Source: an uncultured Bacteroidales bacterium
GTDB lineage: Bacteria > Bacteroidota > Bacteroidia > Bacteroidales > Paludibacteraceae
DNA: 34,461 nucleotides
NCBI GenBank assembly: GCA_949297975.1
Contig: CASFUX010000057.1
Location: 1 to 34,461, forward strand
Reading direction: 5' to 3'
Shown here: positions 22,466-31,488 of the stretch, piece after piece
Layout of the letters: each line of letters opens with the position of its first letter
Numbering within the stretch: position 1 is the stretch's first letter
Translations under genes and position numbers: made by a program
The notes under the pieces: model-generated
The model's database searches: none
What the model was told of the DNA's origin: nothing
The model's input: only the letters and a program-made list of their open reading frames with translations

Positions 22466-25021
22466 TTAGGGGCGGGACATTTTCCGTCCTTTTGCGTTAT
22501 TTGCGTTCTCCCCAATATCACTGGCGATGGTGGTGACGGACAGGGAGGCACTGCGCAATCCCTTTCCCGATACCTCCAAGGTCAGCGTGCCGGGTTGCTC
22601 CGTGGACTGCACGATGGCGGTCATCATGCCGTTGAAGGCGTTCATCTCCGGCAGGTGGAACTGCCTCCGGCAAGTGGGGTCGCCGTTGGCACCGGCCCGG
22701 TAGCTGCCGTTGCCTTTGACCTTGAACCGCAGCAGGTGCTGTGCGTCGGGACACAGGTTGCCGTCGTGGTCCACCACCCTCACCGTGACGAATGCCAAAT
22801 CTCGGCCATCGGCTTTTATCACGCTGCGGTCGGCTGCCAGTTCGATGTGGTGCGGCTGTCCGGCGGTGTGCAGTTCCTTTTCGGCCACGGGCTTGCCGTG
22901 CTCGTCGTAGGCCACCACTTTTACCATGCCCGGCTCGTAGCGCGTATCCATCCACATCAGGCGGTAACGGTGCTGGCGGGCGAGGCGGTTGATAGAGGCG
23001 GAGTCGCCGCTGTTGTACACCGTCACGGTCGTGTCCTTGGTGCGCCGTCCCTGGCTTTTCCCGTTGATGAACAGCTCGGCCGAGGGGTAGTTGGTATAGA
23101 CGAATACGGGTGTCGTCTCGCCCTCGCGCCCAGGCCAATTCCAGTGGGGCAGGATGTGCAGGGTCTCGGCATCCTGGTTCCAATGGCTGCGGTACAGGTA
23201 GTAGCGGTCCTTGGGCAGGCCGGCCAGGTCCACGATGCCGAACAGCGAAGAATGGCTGGGCCAGTCGGTGTAGTAGGGGGTAGGCTCGCCTAAGTAATCG
23301 AAGCCCGTCCAGACAAACTCGCCGATGCAGTAGGGCAGGTCTTCGTGCTGGATGAAGTCGTCCTCCGGCAGGTTCGACCACGAGCAGCATTCCACATCGT
23401 AGGAGGAGGCCTGGTGGTCATCGTATTTCTGCATCTGCCGATGGGCAACGGGGAACTTGTACACCCCGCGCGAGCTGACGGTGGAGGCGGTTTCGCTGCC
23501 CAGTATGAGCTGCTGCGGGAGTTTGGCGTAAGCCTCTTGATATTTGTGCGGGCGGTAGTTGAAGCCAGGGATGTCCAGCGTGGCTGCCATGTTGTTGACC
23601 ATCACTTCATCGGGCGCATCCATTCCCGCCGTGACCGGCCGGGTGGGGTCTTCCCGGTGGCAGATGTCGCGCAAGGCCCGTGTTATCTTCGCCCCAAGTC
23701 CCCCGTCGGCGCGTTGTTCCGTCACCTCGTTGCCGATGCACCACATCACGATGCTCGGGTGGTTGCGGAACTGCCTGACCAGGTTGACCAAGTCCCTTTC
23801 TGCCCATTCTTCGAAATAGAGGTGGTAGCCGTTGGCGCATTTGGCCAGCTGCCATTCGTCGAACGACTCGGCCATCAGCATCATGCCCATCTCGTCGCAG
23901 GCACGCACCAGTTCGGGGGCAGGCATGTTGTGGGAGGTGCGGATGGCATTGCAGCCCATGTCCTTGAGTATGCGGATTTGCCGTCGGATGGCCGCATCGT
24001 TTACCGCCGTGCCCAACGGGCCTAAATCGTGGTGCAGGCACACGCCCTTGAATTGGGTCTTTTCACCATTCAGGAAAAATCCTTGGTCGGGAACGAATGC
24101 TATGGAGCGGATGCCGAAGACGGTGGTGCATTCGTCCACTTGCTCATCCCCTTGGTAGATGGCGGACTCTGCCGTGTAAAGCGTCGGCGTGTCCGGCGAC
24201 CACAAGGCGGGGGAGGCGACTACCAGCGTTTGGTCGAACGTGTTCCCGTCGCCGAATGCCAGTGCCTTTCGGTCTTCGGCCACCACCTTCCCCGCTTGGT
24301 CCTTCAGGCAGGTGACGATGTGGCAGCCGGATGGTGCCGTCCCGTTTGTCTCCAACGCTGTCCGTATGCGGACTTTCGCATATTCCTTTGTCACCACGGG
24401 TGTCGTGAGCTGCACGCCCCACACCGGCACATGCACCGCCCGGTTGATGCGCAGGTGCACATGGCGGTACAAGCCTGCCCCGGGATACCAGCGCGACGAT
24501 TCCGGCAGGTTTTCCAGGCGCACGGCCAGCACGTTGGTCTCACCGGCTTTCAGATAAGGGGTGATGTCCAGATGGAACGCATTGTAACCGTATGGCCAAT
24601 AACCGGCTTCCTGGCCGTTCACGTACACCCGGGCATGGCTCATGGCACCATCGAATATCAGCGTGGCCTTGTCCGACGGGCGGAAGGCGGGTGCTTCAAA
24701 GGCCAGGCGATACCAGCCCACCCCGACAAAGGGAAGCCCGCCCGTGCGTCCGGCATGTTCCAATGCTTCCTTCTGCCCGTCTTGCGCAATGGCCACGTGC
24801 TGCCGGTCGTTGTATATGCTGAATGGGCCATAGATAGCCCAGTCGTGCGGCACGGTCACGGTTTGCCACCGGGTGTCGTCGTAGGCAGGGTTCATGAACT
24901 CGGCGTTATCCTCGCGGCTGAATTTCCAGCCTTTATCCAGCGTGTATTCGGTACGTACATTGGCTGGCGTTGCCAAGGGCAACAGGCACAGCAACCAGGT
25001 TATGGCAATCTGTCTTTTCAT
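22466..25021 (-). CDS. GH2 family glycosidase (beta-galactosidase-like), exported
   Basis: 851-residue GH2 enzyme with a signal peptide (ITWLLCLLPLATPANV), so periplasmic or outer-surface. Domains in order: sugar-binding jelly roll (to about 200, VPHDWAIYGPF, GVGWYRLAF, SSRWYPGAGLYRHV), Ig-like domain (about 205-315), TIM barrel (about 320-610) and C-terminal Ig-like domains. The acid/base Glu lies in CIGNEV (about 432) and the nucleophile in LGSETAS (about 509). The barrel also has FVWTGFDYLGEP. It is either a beta-galactosidase or a close relative; the aglycone cannot be told. It starts five bases after the GH97 stop and is the last gene of the sugar cluster. Confidence 0.92.
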   Translation of the reverse strand: MKRQIAITWLLCLLPLATPANVRTEYTLDKGWKFSREDNAEFMNPAYDDTRWQTVTVPHDWAIYGPFSIYNDRQHVAIAQDGQKEALEHAGRTGGLPFVGVGWYRLAFEAPAFRPSDKATLIFDGAMSHARVYVNGQEAGYWPYGYNAFHLDITPYLKAGETNVLAVRLENLPESSRWYPGAGLYRHVHLRINRAVHVPVWGVQLTTPVVTKEYAKVRIRTALETNGTAPSGCHIVTCLKDQAGKVVAEDRKALAFGDGNTFDQTLVVASPALWSPDTPTLYTAESAIYQGDEQVDECTTVFGIRSIAFVPDQGFFLNGEKTQFKGVCLHHDLGPLGTAVNDAAIRRQIRILKDMGCNAIRTSHNMPAPELVRACDEMGMMLMAESFDEWQLAKCANGYHLYFEEWAERDLVNLVRQFRNHPSIVMWCIGNEVTEQRADGGLGAKITRALRDICHREDPTRPVTAGMDAPDEVMVNNMAATLDIPGFNYRPHKYQEAYAKLPQQLILGSETASTVSSRGVYKFPVAHRQMQKYDDHQASSYDVECCSWSNLPEDDFIQHEDLPYCIGEFVWTGFDYLGEPTPYYTDWPSHSSLFGIVDLAGLPKDRYYLYRSHWNQDAETLHILPHWNWPGREGETTPVFVYTNYPSAELFINGKSQGRRTKDTTVTVYNSGDSASINRLARQHRYRLMWMDTRYEPGMVKVVAYDEHGKPVAEKELHTAGQPHHIELAADRSVIKADGRDLAFVTVRVVDHDGNLCPDAQHLLRFKVKGNGSYRAGANGDPTCRRQFHLPEMNAFNGMMTAIVQSTEQPGTLTLEVSGKGLRSASLSVTTIASDIGENANNAKGRKMSRP

Positions 25022-25026
25022 ATGTG

Positions 25027-26982
25027 TTATTTTGTCGTTGTGATGATGGCCGCATAACCGCCCCCGCGAGCCATGTCAATGCTTAACGTGTCGTTGTCCG
25101 ATACCGACGTGGCGACAATCGCGTCTTTGGCTTGCCGTGCGGCGTTCGGGCCGTCGGCATGGCAGGAGATGGTTTTCTTGCCATCGCCCGCGAAGCTCAG
25201 GTCCAAATCCAGGTGGAGAGGCTTGTCGGTGCCGTTCATGACCCCGATGTACCACTTGTCGCCACTGCGCCGGGCGAGAGCCACGTATTCCCCCAAGCGT
25301 CCGCCGAGCGGGACGGTCTCGTCCCACACGGTGGGGATTTGCTTGATGAAGTCGCGGCTTTCGGGGTTCTGGTCGTACAGCACCGGACTGTCGGCCAGGG
25401 TCTGCAAGGGACTATCGTATATCACGTACATGGCCACCTGGTGGCTTCGCGTGCCTTGGCTCATCGGCTCGTCGTGCACCACGCGGAAGCGGTCGGCATG
25501 TGCATTGAGCATGGAGCCGGGGGTGTAGTCCATCGGGCCGGAGAATTGGCGGATATAAGCCAGCAGCACGTCATGGCGCGGGGTGACGCGCGTGCTCCAT
25601 TTGTTGTTTTCCAATCCATATACGCCTTCGCGGGTCATGATGTTCGGGTAGCGGCGACGCATACCGTCGGGCGGGTATGAGCCGTGGAAGTTGACCAGCA
25701 TGTGGCGTTTGGCGGTTTCCCGTGCCGTGCGTTCGTAGAAGTCGACCATTTTGGCATCGTTGCGGTCCATGAAGTCCACTTTGATGCCTTTCACGCCCCA
25801 CCGGGCCATCAGGTCCAGTGCTTCGGTCATCTGCCGGTTCAGGTTCACCCATTTCGTCCACAGCAGCACGCCCACTCCTTGCTGTTCGGCGTAGCGGCAC
25901 ACCGCCTCCATGTCCACATCGGGTGACAACGTCAGCAAGTCGAACGGTGCCGACCAACCTTCATCGAATAGCACGTATTCCAAGCCATGCTCGGCGGCAT
26001 AATCTATCAGATATTTATATGTATCGGTATTGATACCGGTCTTGAAGTCCACACCGTACACGTTCCAGCAATTCCACCAATCCCACAGCACTTTGCCTGG
26101 ACACACCCAGCTGAAGTCCGCATCCGGCTCAGGCTCGGAGGCAAGCAGGTAAATCAGTTCGCTGCCCAGCATGTCGGCTTCGTTGTCGTACACGGCGGTC
26201 ACGCGCCAGGGGAAGGTGCGGCATCCGGCATTGGCGGTCAGGTAGTCCTCGCGTTGGTCCGCATAGAGTTTGTTGCCGTTTTCCATGACCTTCTCCGTGG
26301 CAGGATAATAAGCCCATTCGCCTTCCAGCCCTTCGCTGCCCGGGCGGAGGTAAAGCCCCGGGTAGTGGTACACGTCGGCTTCGGCGAAAAACACCTTGTA
26401 CGGGCCGGACAATGCCAGCATGGGCGGGATGATGAGGCTGTCGGCGGGGAGGTCGGCGACTTTCCGTTCCGTGTAGTTGTATTCGAACCATTGTTGCAGG
26501 CGGTCGGTCAGTTGGGTGTAGGTCATGGGGTTGCCAGCCAGGTTGAATTGCACTCCTTCCGCTTGCACCTCGTTGGCATCGGGCGATTGGCTCACAAAGC
26601 GGTAAGCCACGCCTTCATTGTAGGCGCGGAACTCGATGTCGTATCCCTTGTATCTTAACACCAGTTTGTTGTACATGTCCGTCATTGTCCGGGCACGCCG
26701 CGCCACGGAAAATCCGACTGTTTGCTCCATCGCTTCGCGCCTGGCCGACCGGCATCGGGCATCCGTTCCCCACGTGTTGCCGTCGACGGTAAGCGTCAGG
26801 TGGCAGGCATCCAATACCGGTTGCCCGTCGCGTGCCAATGAGTAATGCACGGCCCCGTCGGCTTCTATGCGGACGACATTGCGTCTGTCGGGCGACTTCA
26901 GTTCATAGCTCCGTGCATCCGCCATGCCGCCCCATGCGGCCAGGATGCACAATGACAGGATGTGTTTCTTCTTCATATTCAT
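25027..26982 (-). CDS. GH97 glycoside hydrolase
   Basis: 651-residue GH97 enzyme with an export signal (HILSLCILAAWGGMADA). The ATG at 26982 overlaps the permease stop as ATGA, so coupling decides the start. An N-terminal beta-sandwich (SYELKSPDRRNVVRIEADG) precedes the barrel with YVLFDEGWS and IKVDFMDRND. The Asp of KVDF (about 403) is where retaining GH97 enzymes carry the nucleophile, and those characterised are alpha-galactosidases. Inverting GH97 (SusB type) uses Glu instead, so the retaining type is favoured by inference. It lies in the run of permease and glycosidase genes downstream of the ribokinase/nucleoside hydrolase pair. Confidence 0.92.
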   Translation of the reverse strand: MNMKKKHILSLCILAAWGGMADARSYELKSPDRRNVVRIEADGAVHYSLARDGQPVLDACHLTLTVDGNTWGTDARCRSARREAMEQTVGFSVARRARTMTDMYNKLVLRYKGYDIEFRAYNEGVAYRFVSQSPDANEVQAEGVQFNLAGNPMTYTQLTDRLQQWFEYNYTERKVADLPADSLIIPPMLALSGPYKVFFAEADVYHYPGLYLRPGSEGLEGEWAYYPATEKVMENGNKLYADQREDYLTANAGCRTFPWRVTAVYDNEADMLGSELIYLLASEPEPDADFSWVCPGKVLWDWWNCWNVYGVDFKTGINTDTYKYLIDYAAEHGLEYVLFDEGWSAPFDLLTLSPDVDMEAVCRYAEQQGVGVLLWTKWVNLNRQMTEALDLMARWGVKGIKVDFMDRNDAKMVDFYERTARETAKRHMLVNFHGSYPPDGMRRRYPNIMTREGVYGLENNKWSTRVTPRHDVLLAYIRQFSGPMDYTPGSMLNAHADRFRVVHDEPMSQGTRSHQVAMYVIYDSPLQTLADSPVLYDQNPESRDFIKQIPTVWDETVPLGGRLGEYVALARRSGDKWYIGVMNGTDKPLHLDLDLSFAGDGKKTISCHADGPNAARQAKDAIVATSVSDNDTLSIDMARGGGYAAIITTTK

Positions 26983-27980
26983 GCTCCTGCAAAAGTGATT
27001 AATGAAAGTCCGGCCACGAACAGGATGAACATCAGGGCGAGCAGCCTCATCGTGCTTGCCGGGCATCCCTTGAACTCTTTCCATACGAATACGCCCCACA
27101 ACGCGGCTATCATGGGTGCTCCCTGTCCCAGCGCATACGAGATGGCCGCGCCCGCCTTACCGGCGGCAATGTAGCTCAACGCCGTCCCCAGCCCCCAGAT
27201 GCAACCTCCCAAGATGCCCACGAGGTGCGTGGCGGGCCGTCCTTTGAAGTATTCGGAATAGGCGACCGGCTCGCCGACAACCGGACGGCGCATGGCCAGG
27301 GTGTTGAACAGGAAATTGCTGACGAAGATGCCGCACGAGAAGATGAAGAACGCGGTATAGGGCGTGGCCATGCCGGGAGTGGGATTTTCAAAGTGCTCCA
27401 AATCCATGGCAGCCGCCACAAACCGGTAAAAGAACGACATCAGCACCCCGGCGACGATGGCCAGGATGATGCCTTTGCGTGTCCCGTCGGCCTTGTCGCC
27501 GCTTTTCCTGCGGGCTGCCAAACCATTGAAGACAATGGCGAGCGTGACTAACGCCACGCCCGTGAACAGCAGCGCGGCATCGCCTTTCGGTTCGCCTATG
27601 TAATTGATGAACACGCCCAGCACCAGCGCAAGCCCCACGCCCAACGGGAATGCGACCGACATGCCGGCGATGGAAACCGCAGCGGACAGCAGGATGTTGG
27701 ACGCGTTGAAGATGGCACCGCCAACGAACGCGCTGACGGCCTTGCCGCCCTCCACTTGCATGAGGTCGGGCAGGAAGCTCCGCCCGGCCTGCCCGAAGCT
27801 GCCCAAGGTGAAGCACAAGAGCACCGAAAAAAGCAGGATGCCGATGACGTAGTCCCAATAATACAATTCATAACGCCAGCTCTTGGCGGCGAGTTTCTGG
27901 GTGTTGCCCCAACTGCCCCAGCAAATCATGGTGACCGCGCACAAGGCGACGGCGAGGGCATAACTGTTGACGATAAACAT
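26979..27980 (-). CDS. Sugar permease of the GRP/DMT type (RusT-like)
   Basis: 333-residue inner-membrane protein with about ten transmembrane helices (VALCAVTMICWGSWGNTQKLA, YYWDYVIGILLFSVLLCF, VAFPLGVGLALVLGVFINYI and so on). It belongs to the glucose/ribose porter branch of the drug/metabolite transporter superfamily, also found as RusT in Bacteroides ribose-utilisation loci. It ends in ATGA overlap with GH97 and starts 20 bases after the nucleoside hydrolase stop. The expected substrate, from context, is free ribose released by the hydrolase; galactose released by the GH enzymes is an alternative. Confidence 0.85.
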   Translation of the reverse strand: MFIVNSYALAVALCAVTMICWGSWGNTQKLAAKSWRYELYYWDYVIGILLFSVLLCFTLGSFGQAGRSFLPDLMQVEGGKAVSAFVGGAIFNASNILLSAAVSIAGMSVAFPLGVGLALVLGVFINYIGEPKGDAALLFTGVALVTLAIVFNGLAARRKSGDKADGTRKGIILAIVAGVLMSFFYRFVAAAMDLEHFENPTPGMATPYTAFFIFSCGIFVSNFLFNTLAMRRPVVGEPVAYSEYFKGRPATHLVGILGGCIWGLGTALSYIAAGKAGAAISYALGQGAPMIAALWGVFVWKEFKGCPASTMRLLALMFILFVAGLSLITFAGA

Positions 27981-28000
27981 GGTTCTTTGATGGTTGATTG

Positions 28001-28975
28001 TTAGTCAATGGGTCGGGTGCGGTCGGCCAGGATGGCGGCCACGGTATCGCAGCGCAGGGTCAAGAAGCGGTGCTTTCCGTCCGCATGGGCGGAAAATCGC
28101 GTGCAGCCTACGCTGTCGACTTCGATGCGGCCACGCTCGGAAAGTCCGAACCAGGCCGAGTCCGCTTCGATTGTATAGAGCACGGCGGTCAAGTCCCAGC
28201 ACGGGCGGTCGTAGGGCATGTCGAGGAAATGCTCGTAGCCTACCCGCAGGGGATGGCGTTCGTCGAAGTCGCTCGTTATCCGTTCATGCGGGAAGAGGAT
28301 GGCATTGCCTATTTCAAAGCCGCTTGCTACCAAGTCGGTCGGCCAATGGGCGAACACAGTGCGTGCGGCCTCCACATCCTGCGCCACGTTCCATTCGGGC
28401 GCGGCCCCGTCCCTATAGTCCCCGCCCATGAGGCAGAGCCGTTTTACTTTCCGCTTGGCCAGTTCGCTGCCGGGCAGCGGGCAGAGGCTGTCGCCTTGGC
28501 TGTGGAGCAGCCGCGCCAGGTTGGTCAGCGGCCCGATGGCTATTATCGTGATGGAGCTGTCGGCACCGGCAGCCAGTTGGCGGCGCAGCATGTCCACCGC
28601 TTCGTGGCATTCGGCAGGGGGAAGCGAGTCCGCCTCCAGGGCGGCCAACGCGGCCGTGAGGTAATGGCCGTCGTCCGGATTGGGGCCGTGCGTCATGTAC
28701 CCGAATGCGGGTTGCCCCGTACCGTAAGCATTATAATATTGTCGTGCCAATTCAAACGCATGGACGTTCGCTTTGGACAGGCTGATGCCTTGCAAGGCAA
28801 TTTTTCCCGCTTGTTCGTAGTTTATCAGCATTTGCAAGGCCAGCAGGTCGTCTATGTCGTTGCCCAGGTCCGTATCGAGGATGACCGGCATCGGAGCTGC
28901 CGGGGTAGGGGCGGTCTTCGGTGCGCATGATCCGGAAAGCAACAGGGCGCACAAGAGGTATAGATGATGTTTCAT
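28001..28975 (-). CDS. Nucleoside hydrolase lipoprotein (RusNH-like)
   Basis: 324-residue exported inosine-uridine preferring nucleoside hydrolase. The ATG at 28975 begins a lipoprotein signal (LLLSGSC, Cys 17). The calcium/ribose-binding motif ILDTDLGNDIDD (residues 32-43) is intact, as are MLRRQLAAG, ITIIAIGPLTNLARLL and the distal catalytic WDLTAVLY. Family members split nucleosides into base and ribose. An in-frame TTG 12 bases upstream lies in the dispersed A-rich element and is not preferred. The gene follows the broken ribokinase and precedes the permease, as expected for periplasmic nucleoside scavenging with ribose import. Confidence 0.92.
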   Translation of the reverse strand: MKHHLYLLCALLLSGSCAPKTAPTPAAPMPVILDTDLGNDIDDLLALQMLINYEQAGKIALQGISLSKANVHAFELARQYYNAYGTGQPAFGYMTHGPNPDDGHYLTAALAALEADSLPPAECHEAVDMLRRQLAAGADSSITIIAIGPLTNLARLLHSQGDSLCPLPGSELAKRKVKRLCLMGGDYRDGAAPEWNVAQDVEAARTVFAHWPTDLVASGFEIGNAILFPHERITSDFDERHPLRVGYEHFLDMPYDRPCWDLTAVLYTIEADSAWFGLSERGRIEVDSVGCTRFSAHADGKHRFLTLRCDTVAAILADRTRPID

Positions 28976-29005
28976 TTCGGATTTCAAATTTCAGATTTCA
29001 GATTG
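28976..29005 (-). repeat. AATCTGAAATTTGAAA start-codon element, copy 2
   Basis: On the minus strand AATCTGAAATCTGAAATTTG ends twelve bases before the ATG of the nucleoside hydrolase. The orientation relative to the gene matches the copies before GT4 and hisC. Confidence 0.65.
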
Positions 29006-29059
29006 GTACCCGCAGATTTCGCAGATTTGCTCGGATGGCTGTATCCGTCTTTGCTCGTT

Positions 29060-29132
29060 AAAAGGCCGTTGGCCTTGGACTTTTGTCTTTCTCCTTTCAT
29101 CCTTTCTCCTTTTTCCTTTCTCCTTTCTCCTT
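29060..29132 (-). other. Intergenic gap with hairpin and purine-rich tract
   Basis: Between the ribokinase and nucleoside hydrolase genes lie a 6-bp hairpin (AAGGCC, loop GTT, GGCCTT near 29060-29076) and a pyrimidine-rich tract built from CTCCTTT and CCTTTCT units (29089-29134; A/G-rich on the coding strand). The hairpin is followed by TTTT on the minus strand and may be a weak terminator. Confidence 0.4.
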
Positions 29133-29166
29133 TCACGACTTGTAGCTCGTAGCTCGTAGCTTGTAG
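29133..29166 (-). repeat. GCTACAAG-type repeat forming the ribokinase C-terminus
   Basis: On the minus strand AGCTACAAGCTACGAGC and a further copy are read in frame as the last codons of the ribokinase gene (YKLRATSYKS) and run to its TGA. It has the orientation seen directly after the TetR stop codon. Confidence 0.65.
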
Positions 29167-30062
29167 CTGTTCAAAAAGCGGAGGGTCTCTTCTTCGGTCG
29201 GGATGGAGGGTTGTGCCCCGGGCTTGGTCACCGCCAACGCCGCTGCGGCCATGGCAAACTCCAGCCCGCTCCGGTCTATGTCCCGCTGCCGGGCGAAGGC
29301 TACGGCCAAGGCGCCGCAGAACGTGTCGCCTGCACCGACGGCATCGACCGCCTGCACCCGGAAGGCCGACAGGCTTGTGCCGGTGTGCCCGTTGAAGGCG
29401 TAAGCCCCTTCAGCCCCCAGGGTGACGATGACGTGCTTCGCTCCACGGGCGTACAACCGGGACGCGGCCGCTTCAATATCTGCCGTGCCGGAGAGTGCGG
29501 CCGCTTAGGTGCGGGTGACCACCAGCACGTCCACCATGCACATCAGTTCGTCGTCCACGGTGCAGACGGGGGCGGGGTTGAGCAGTACCGCCACGCCGGC
29601 CCGATGAGCCATCCCCGCCACGTGCTTGATAGTTTCGTAGGGTATCTCGGCCTGCATGACCACGATGTCGCTGCATGCTATCTGTTCCTTGAACAGGTCC
29701 GCCCGGGCCGGGGTCAGCGTCCGGTTGGCACCCGGGTTCACCGCGATGCAATTTTCTCCTTGGCGGTCTATCATGATGAGGGCGATGCCCGTGTGCTGGC
29801 CCGGCGTGATGGACGTGTCCGCCACATCGATGCCTTCCTGGCGCAACTGTACCAGCATCTCCCGCCCGAGGGTGTCGTCGCCCAACGCCGTGACGAAGCG
29901 CACTTCGCCGCCGAGCCGCCGGGCAGCCACGGCCTGGTTGGCGCCCTTGCCTCCGCAGGCTTGCAGGAATACCCCGTTGCTGACGGTCTCTCCCGGCATG
30001 GGCAGCCGGTCCACTTTCGAGCACAAGTCCACGTTGGAACTGCCTATGACTGTAATTTTCAT
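29133..30062 (-). pseudogene. rbsK: Ribokinase, broken by an in-frame stop at codon 186
   Basis: PfkB-type sugar kinase that would make ribose 5-phosphate. One frame runs the whole length (309 codons plus stop), but codon 186 (29505-29507) is TAA. Upstream parts are normal: KITVIGSSNVDL, GGKGANQAVAARRLG, LNPAPV. Downstream parts are also intact: IVTLGAEGAYAF and the catalytic DAVGAGDTFCGALAVA. The stop falls at the Glu of the N-x-x-E motif, and the expected Asn reads Thr (TRT-stop), so both motif residues have changed within 12 bases. Without readthrough no catalytic base is made. The last ten codons (SYKLRATSYKS region) are formed by a dispersed GCTACAAG repeat. A sequencing error, a real null allele or recoding are all possible. 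A second ribokinase elsewhere could compensate. Confidence 0.85.
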
Positions 30063-30090
30063 GATTGGGAAAATGTGTGATGTTTCGATA

Positions 30091-30098
30091 CAAAGGTA
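30091..30098 (-). promoter_or_regulatory. Candidate -7 element of the ribokinase gene
   Basis: TACCTTTG on the minus strand lies 28 bases before the ATG at 30062. There is no clear -33 element. It probably drives at least the ribokinase-nucleoside hydrolase-permease-GH97-GH2 series. Confidence 0.45.
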
Positions 30099-30270
30099 TG
30101 CAATTTTCTTTACCTTTATAATAGGGGGATGCCAATCAAAAACTCCTAAACATGCAGGTGAAATTTTCCGGAAAAATACAGGACGGCTCCACGCCACTTG
30201 CTTGGGAACGGCAAGGCTTGAACGGCATCTGCAAGGCATTCCTACATAAGAAATATAAGAAATGCAGCAC

Positions 30271-30305
30271 TTGCGCATCGGTATTCGGTAAAATGTGTAA
30301 CTTTG
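30271..30305 (+). promoter_or_regulatory. Promoter of hisC
   Basis: TTG (30271-30273), 24 bases, TAACTTTG (30298-30305); the spacing is slightly long. A leader of about 140 nt follows. The rest of the 386-base divergent gap (30063-30448) shows no further gene. Confidence 0.5.
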
Positions 30306-30416
30306 TCCGCCTGTTTAAACGGAAGGTGAAAGTAAAAGGCATTATAAAGTATAAAGGAAAAAGCAAAAAGGGGAAACGTGCCTGCATAAATCTGCGGGGA
30401 ACGAAATCCGCGTGCC

Positions 30417-30438
30417 AATCTGAAAATTTGAAATCTGC
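30417..30438 (+). repeat. AATCTGAAATTTGAAA start-codon element, copy 3
   Basis: CAATCTGAAAATTTGAAATC lies about 11 bases before the ATG of hisC, in the same orientation relative to the gene as the two other copies. Confidence 0.6.
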
Positions 30439-30448
30439 AATATACAGC

Positions 30449-31477
30449 ATGGACATCCAACGACTGCTCCGCCCCAACATCCGGCGGCTCCAACCTTACG
30501 CTTGCGCCCGCGACGAATTCAAGGGCGAGGCATCGGTCTTTCTCGATGCCAACGAGAATCCTTACAACGCTCCCTACAACCGCTACCCCGACCCGCTGCA
30601 AACGCGCCTGAAGGAGCGTATCGCCGAAGTGAAGGGCGTACCGGCGGCGAACATCTTCCTCGGCAACGGCAGCGACGAGCCTATAGACCTGCTTTACCGC
30701 GCCTTTTGCGAACCGGGGACGGACAACGTGGCGGCCATCGAGCCTACCTATGGCATGTACCGGGTGTGTGCCGACGTGAACGACGTGGAATACCGCCCGG
30801 TGCTGCTGGGAGAGGGTTTCGCCTTGTCGGCGGATGCACTGCTGGCGGCGGCCGACGGGCACACGAAGCTGGCCTGGCTGTGCTCGCCCAACAACCCCAC
30901 AGGCAACAGCCTCGACCCCGCCGAGGTGGAACGGGTGCTGCGCCGCTTCCCCGGCATCACGGTGGTGGACGAGGCGTACATCGACTTCGCTGCCGGGGAG
31001 GGCTTCCTGCCGCGCCTGGCCGAATTCCCGCGCCTGGTGGTGTTGCAGACGTTCTCCAAGGCGTGGGGCGGCGCGGCCATCCGCCTCGGCATGGCGTTCG
31101 CCTCGGAGGAAATCGTCCAGGTATTGAACAAGATAAAATACCCCTACAACGTGAACCTGCTCACGCAGCGGCAGGCCTTGCGGATGCTGGAGCAGCCCGG
31201 ACGCACGCGGCAGTGGGTGGACGCGCTGCTGGAGGAGCGGGCGAGGCTGCTGGCCGCGCTGGCCGCCGTGCCCTGCATCCGGCGCGTGCATCCCACGGAC
31301 GCCAACTTCGTGCTGGTGCAGGTGGCCGACGCCGATGCCGTGTACCGCTACCTCACGGGGCAGGGCATCATCGTGCGCAACCGCAACCGGGTTTCCCTGT
31401 GCCAAGGCGGGCTGCGCATCACGGTGGGCACGCCCGAGGAAGACGACGCCCTGCTCGCCGCCTTGCGGGCATGGTGA
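30449..31477 (+). CDS. hisC: Histidinol-phosphate aminotransferase
   Basis: Fold-type I PLP enzyme of 342 residues that converts imidazole-acetol phosphate to histidinol phosphate (histidine pathway, cytoplasm). Evidence: the N-terminal [57 protein letters not shown], and [17 protein letters not shown] with the PLP-binding Lys near 204. The C-terminal [23 protein letters not shown] completes the family pattern. The ATG at 30449 is chosen because homologues begin with IxxLLRPNI; the frame is open 99 codons further upstream but that part crosses the promoter. In most Bacteroidales hisC lies in a his operon, but here no other his gene is within reach. Confidence 0.93.
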   Translation: MDIQRLLRPNIRRLQPYACARDEFKGEASVFLDANENPYNAPYNRYPDPLQTRLKERIAEVKGVPAANIFLGNGSDEPIDLLYRAFCEPGTDNVAAIEPTYGMYRVCADVNDVEYRPVLLGEGFALSADALLAAADGHTKLAWLCSPNNPTGNSLDPAEVERVLRRFPGITVVDEAYIDFAAGEGFLPRLAEFPRLVVLQTFSKAWGGAAIRLGMAFASEEIVQVLNKIKYPYNVNLLTQRQALRMLEQPGRTRQWVDALLEERARLLAALAAVPCIRRVHPTDANFVLVQVADADAVYRYLTGQGIIVRNRNRVSLCQGGLRITVGTPEEDDALLAALRAW

Positions 31478-31488
31478 GGTTTTTGCTG

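Noticed and set aside
29133..29456. Separate small gene for the downstream ribokinase fragment
   Set aside because: It continues the same frame after the TAA and contains the ribokinase catalytic GAGD segment; no independent promoter or start is evident.
30152..30448. N-terminal extension of hisC from an ATG at 30152
   Set aside because: The 99 extra codons cross the promoter and the A-rich element, and the translation is lysine-rich with no similarity to HisC.
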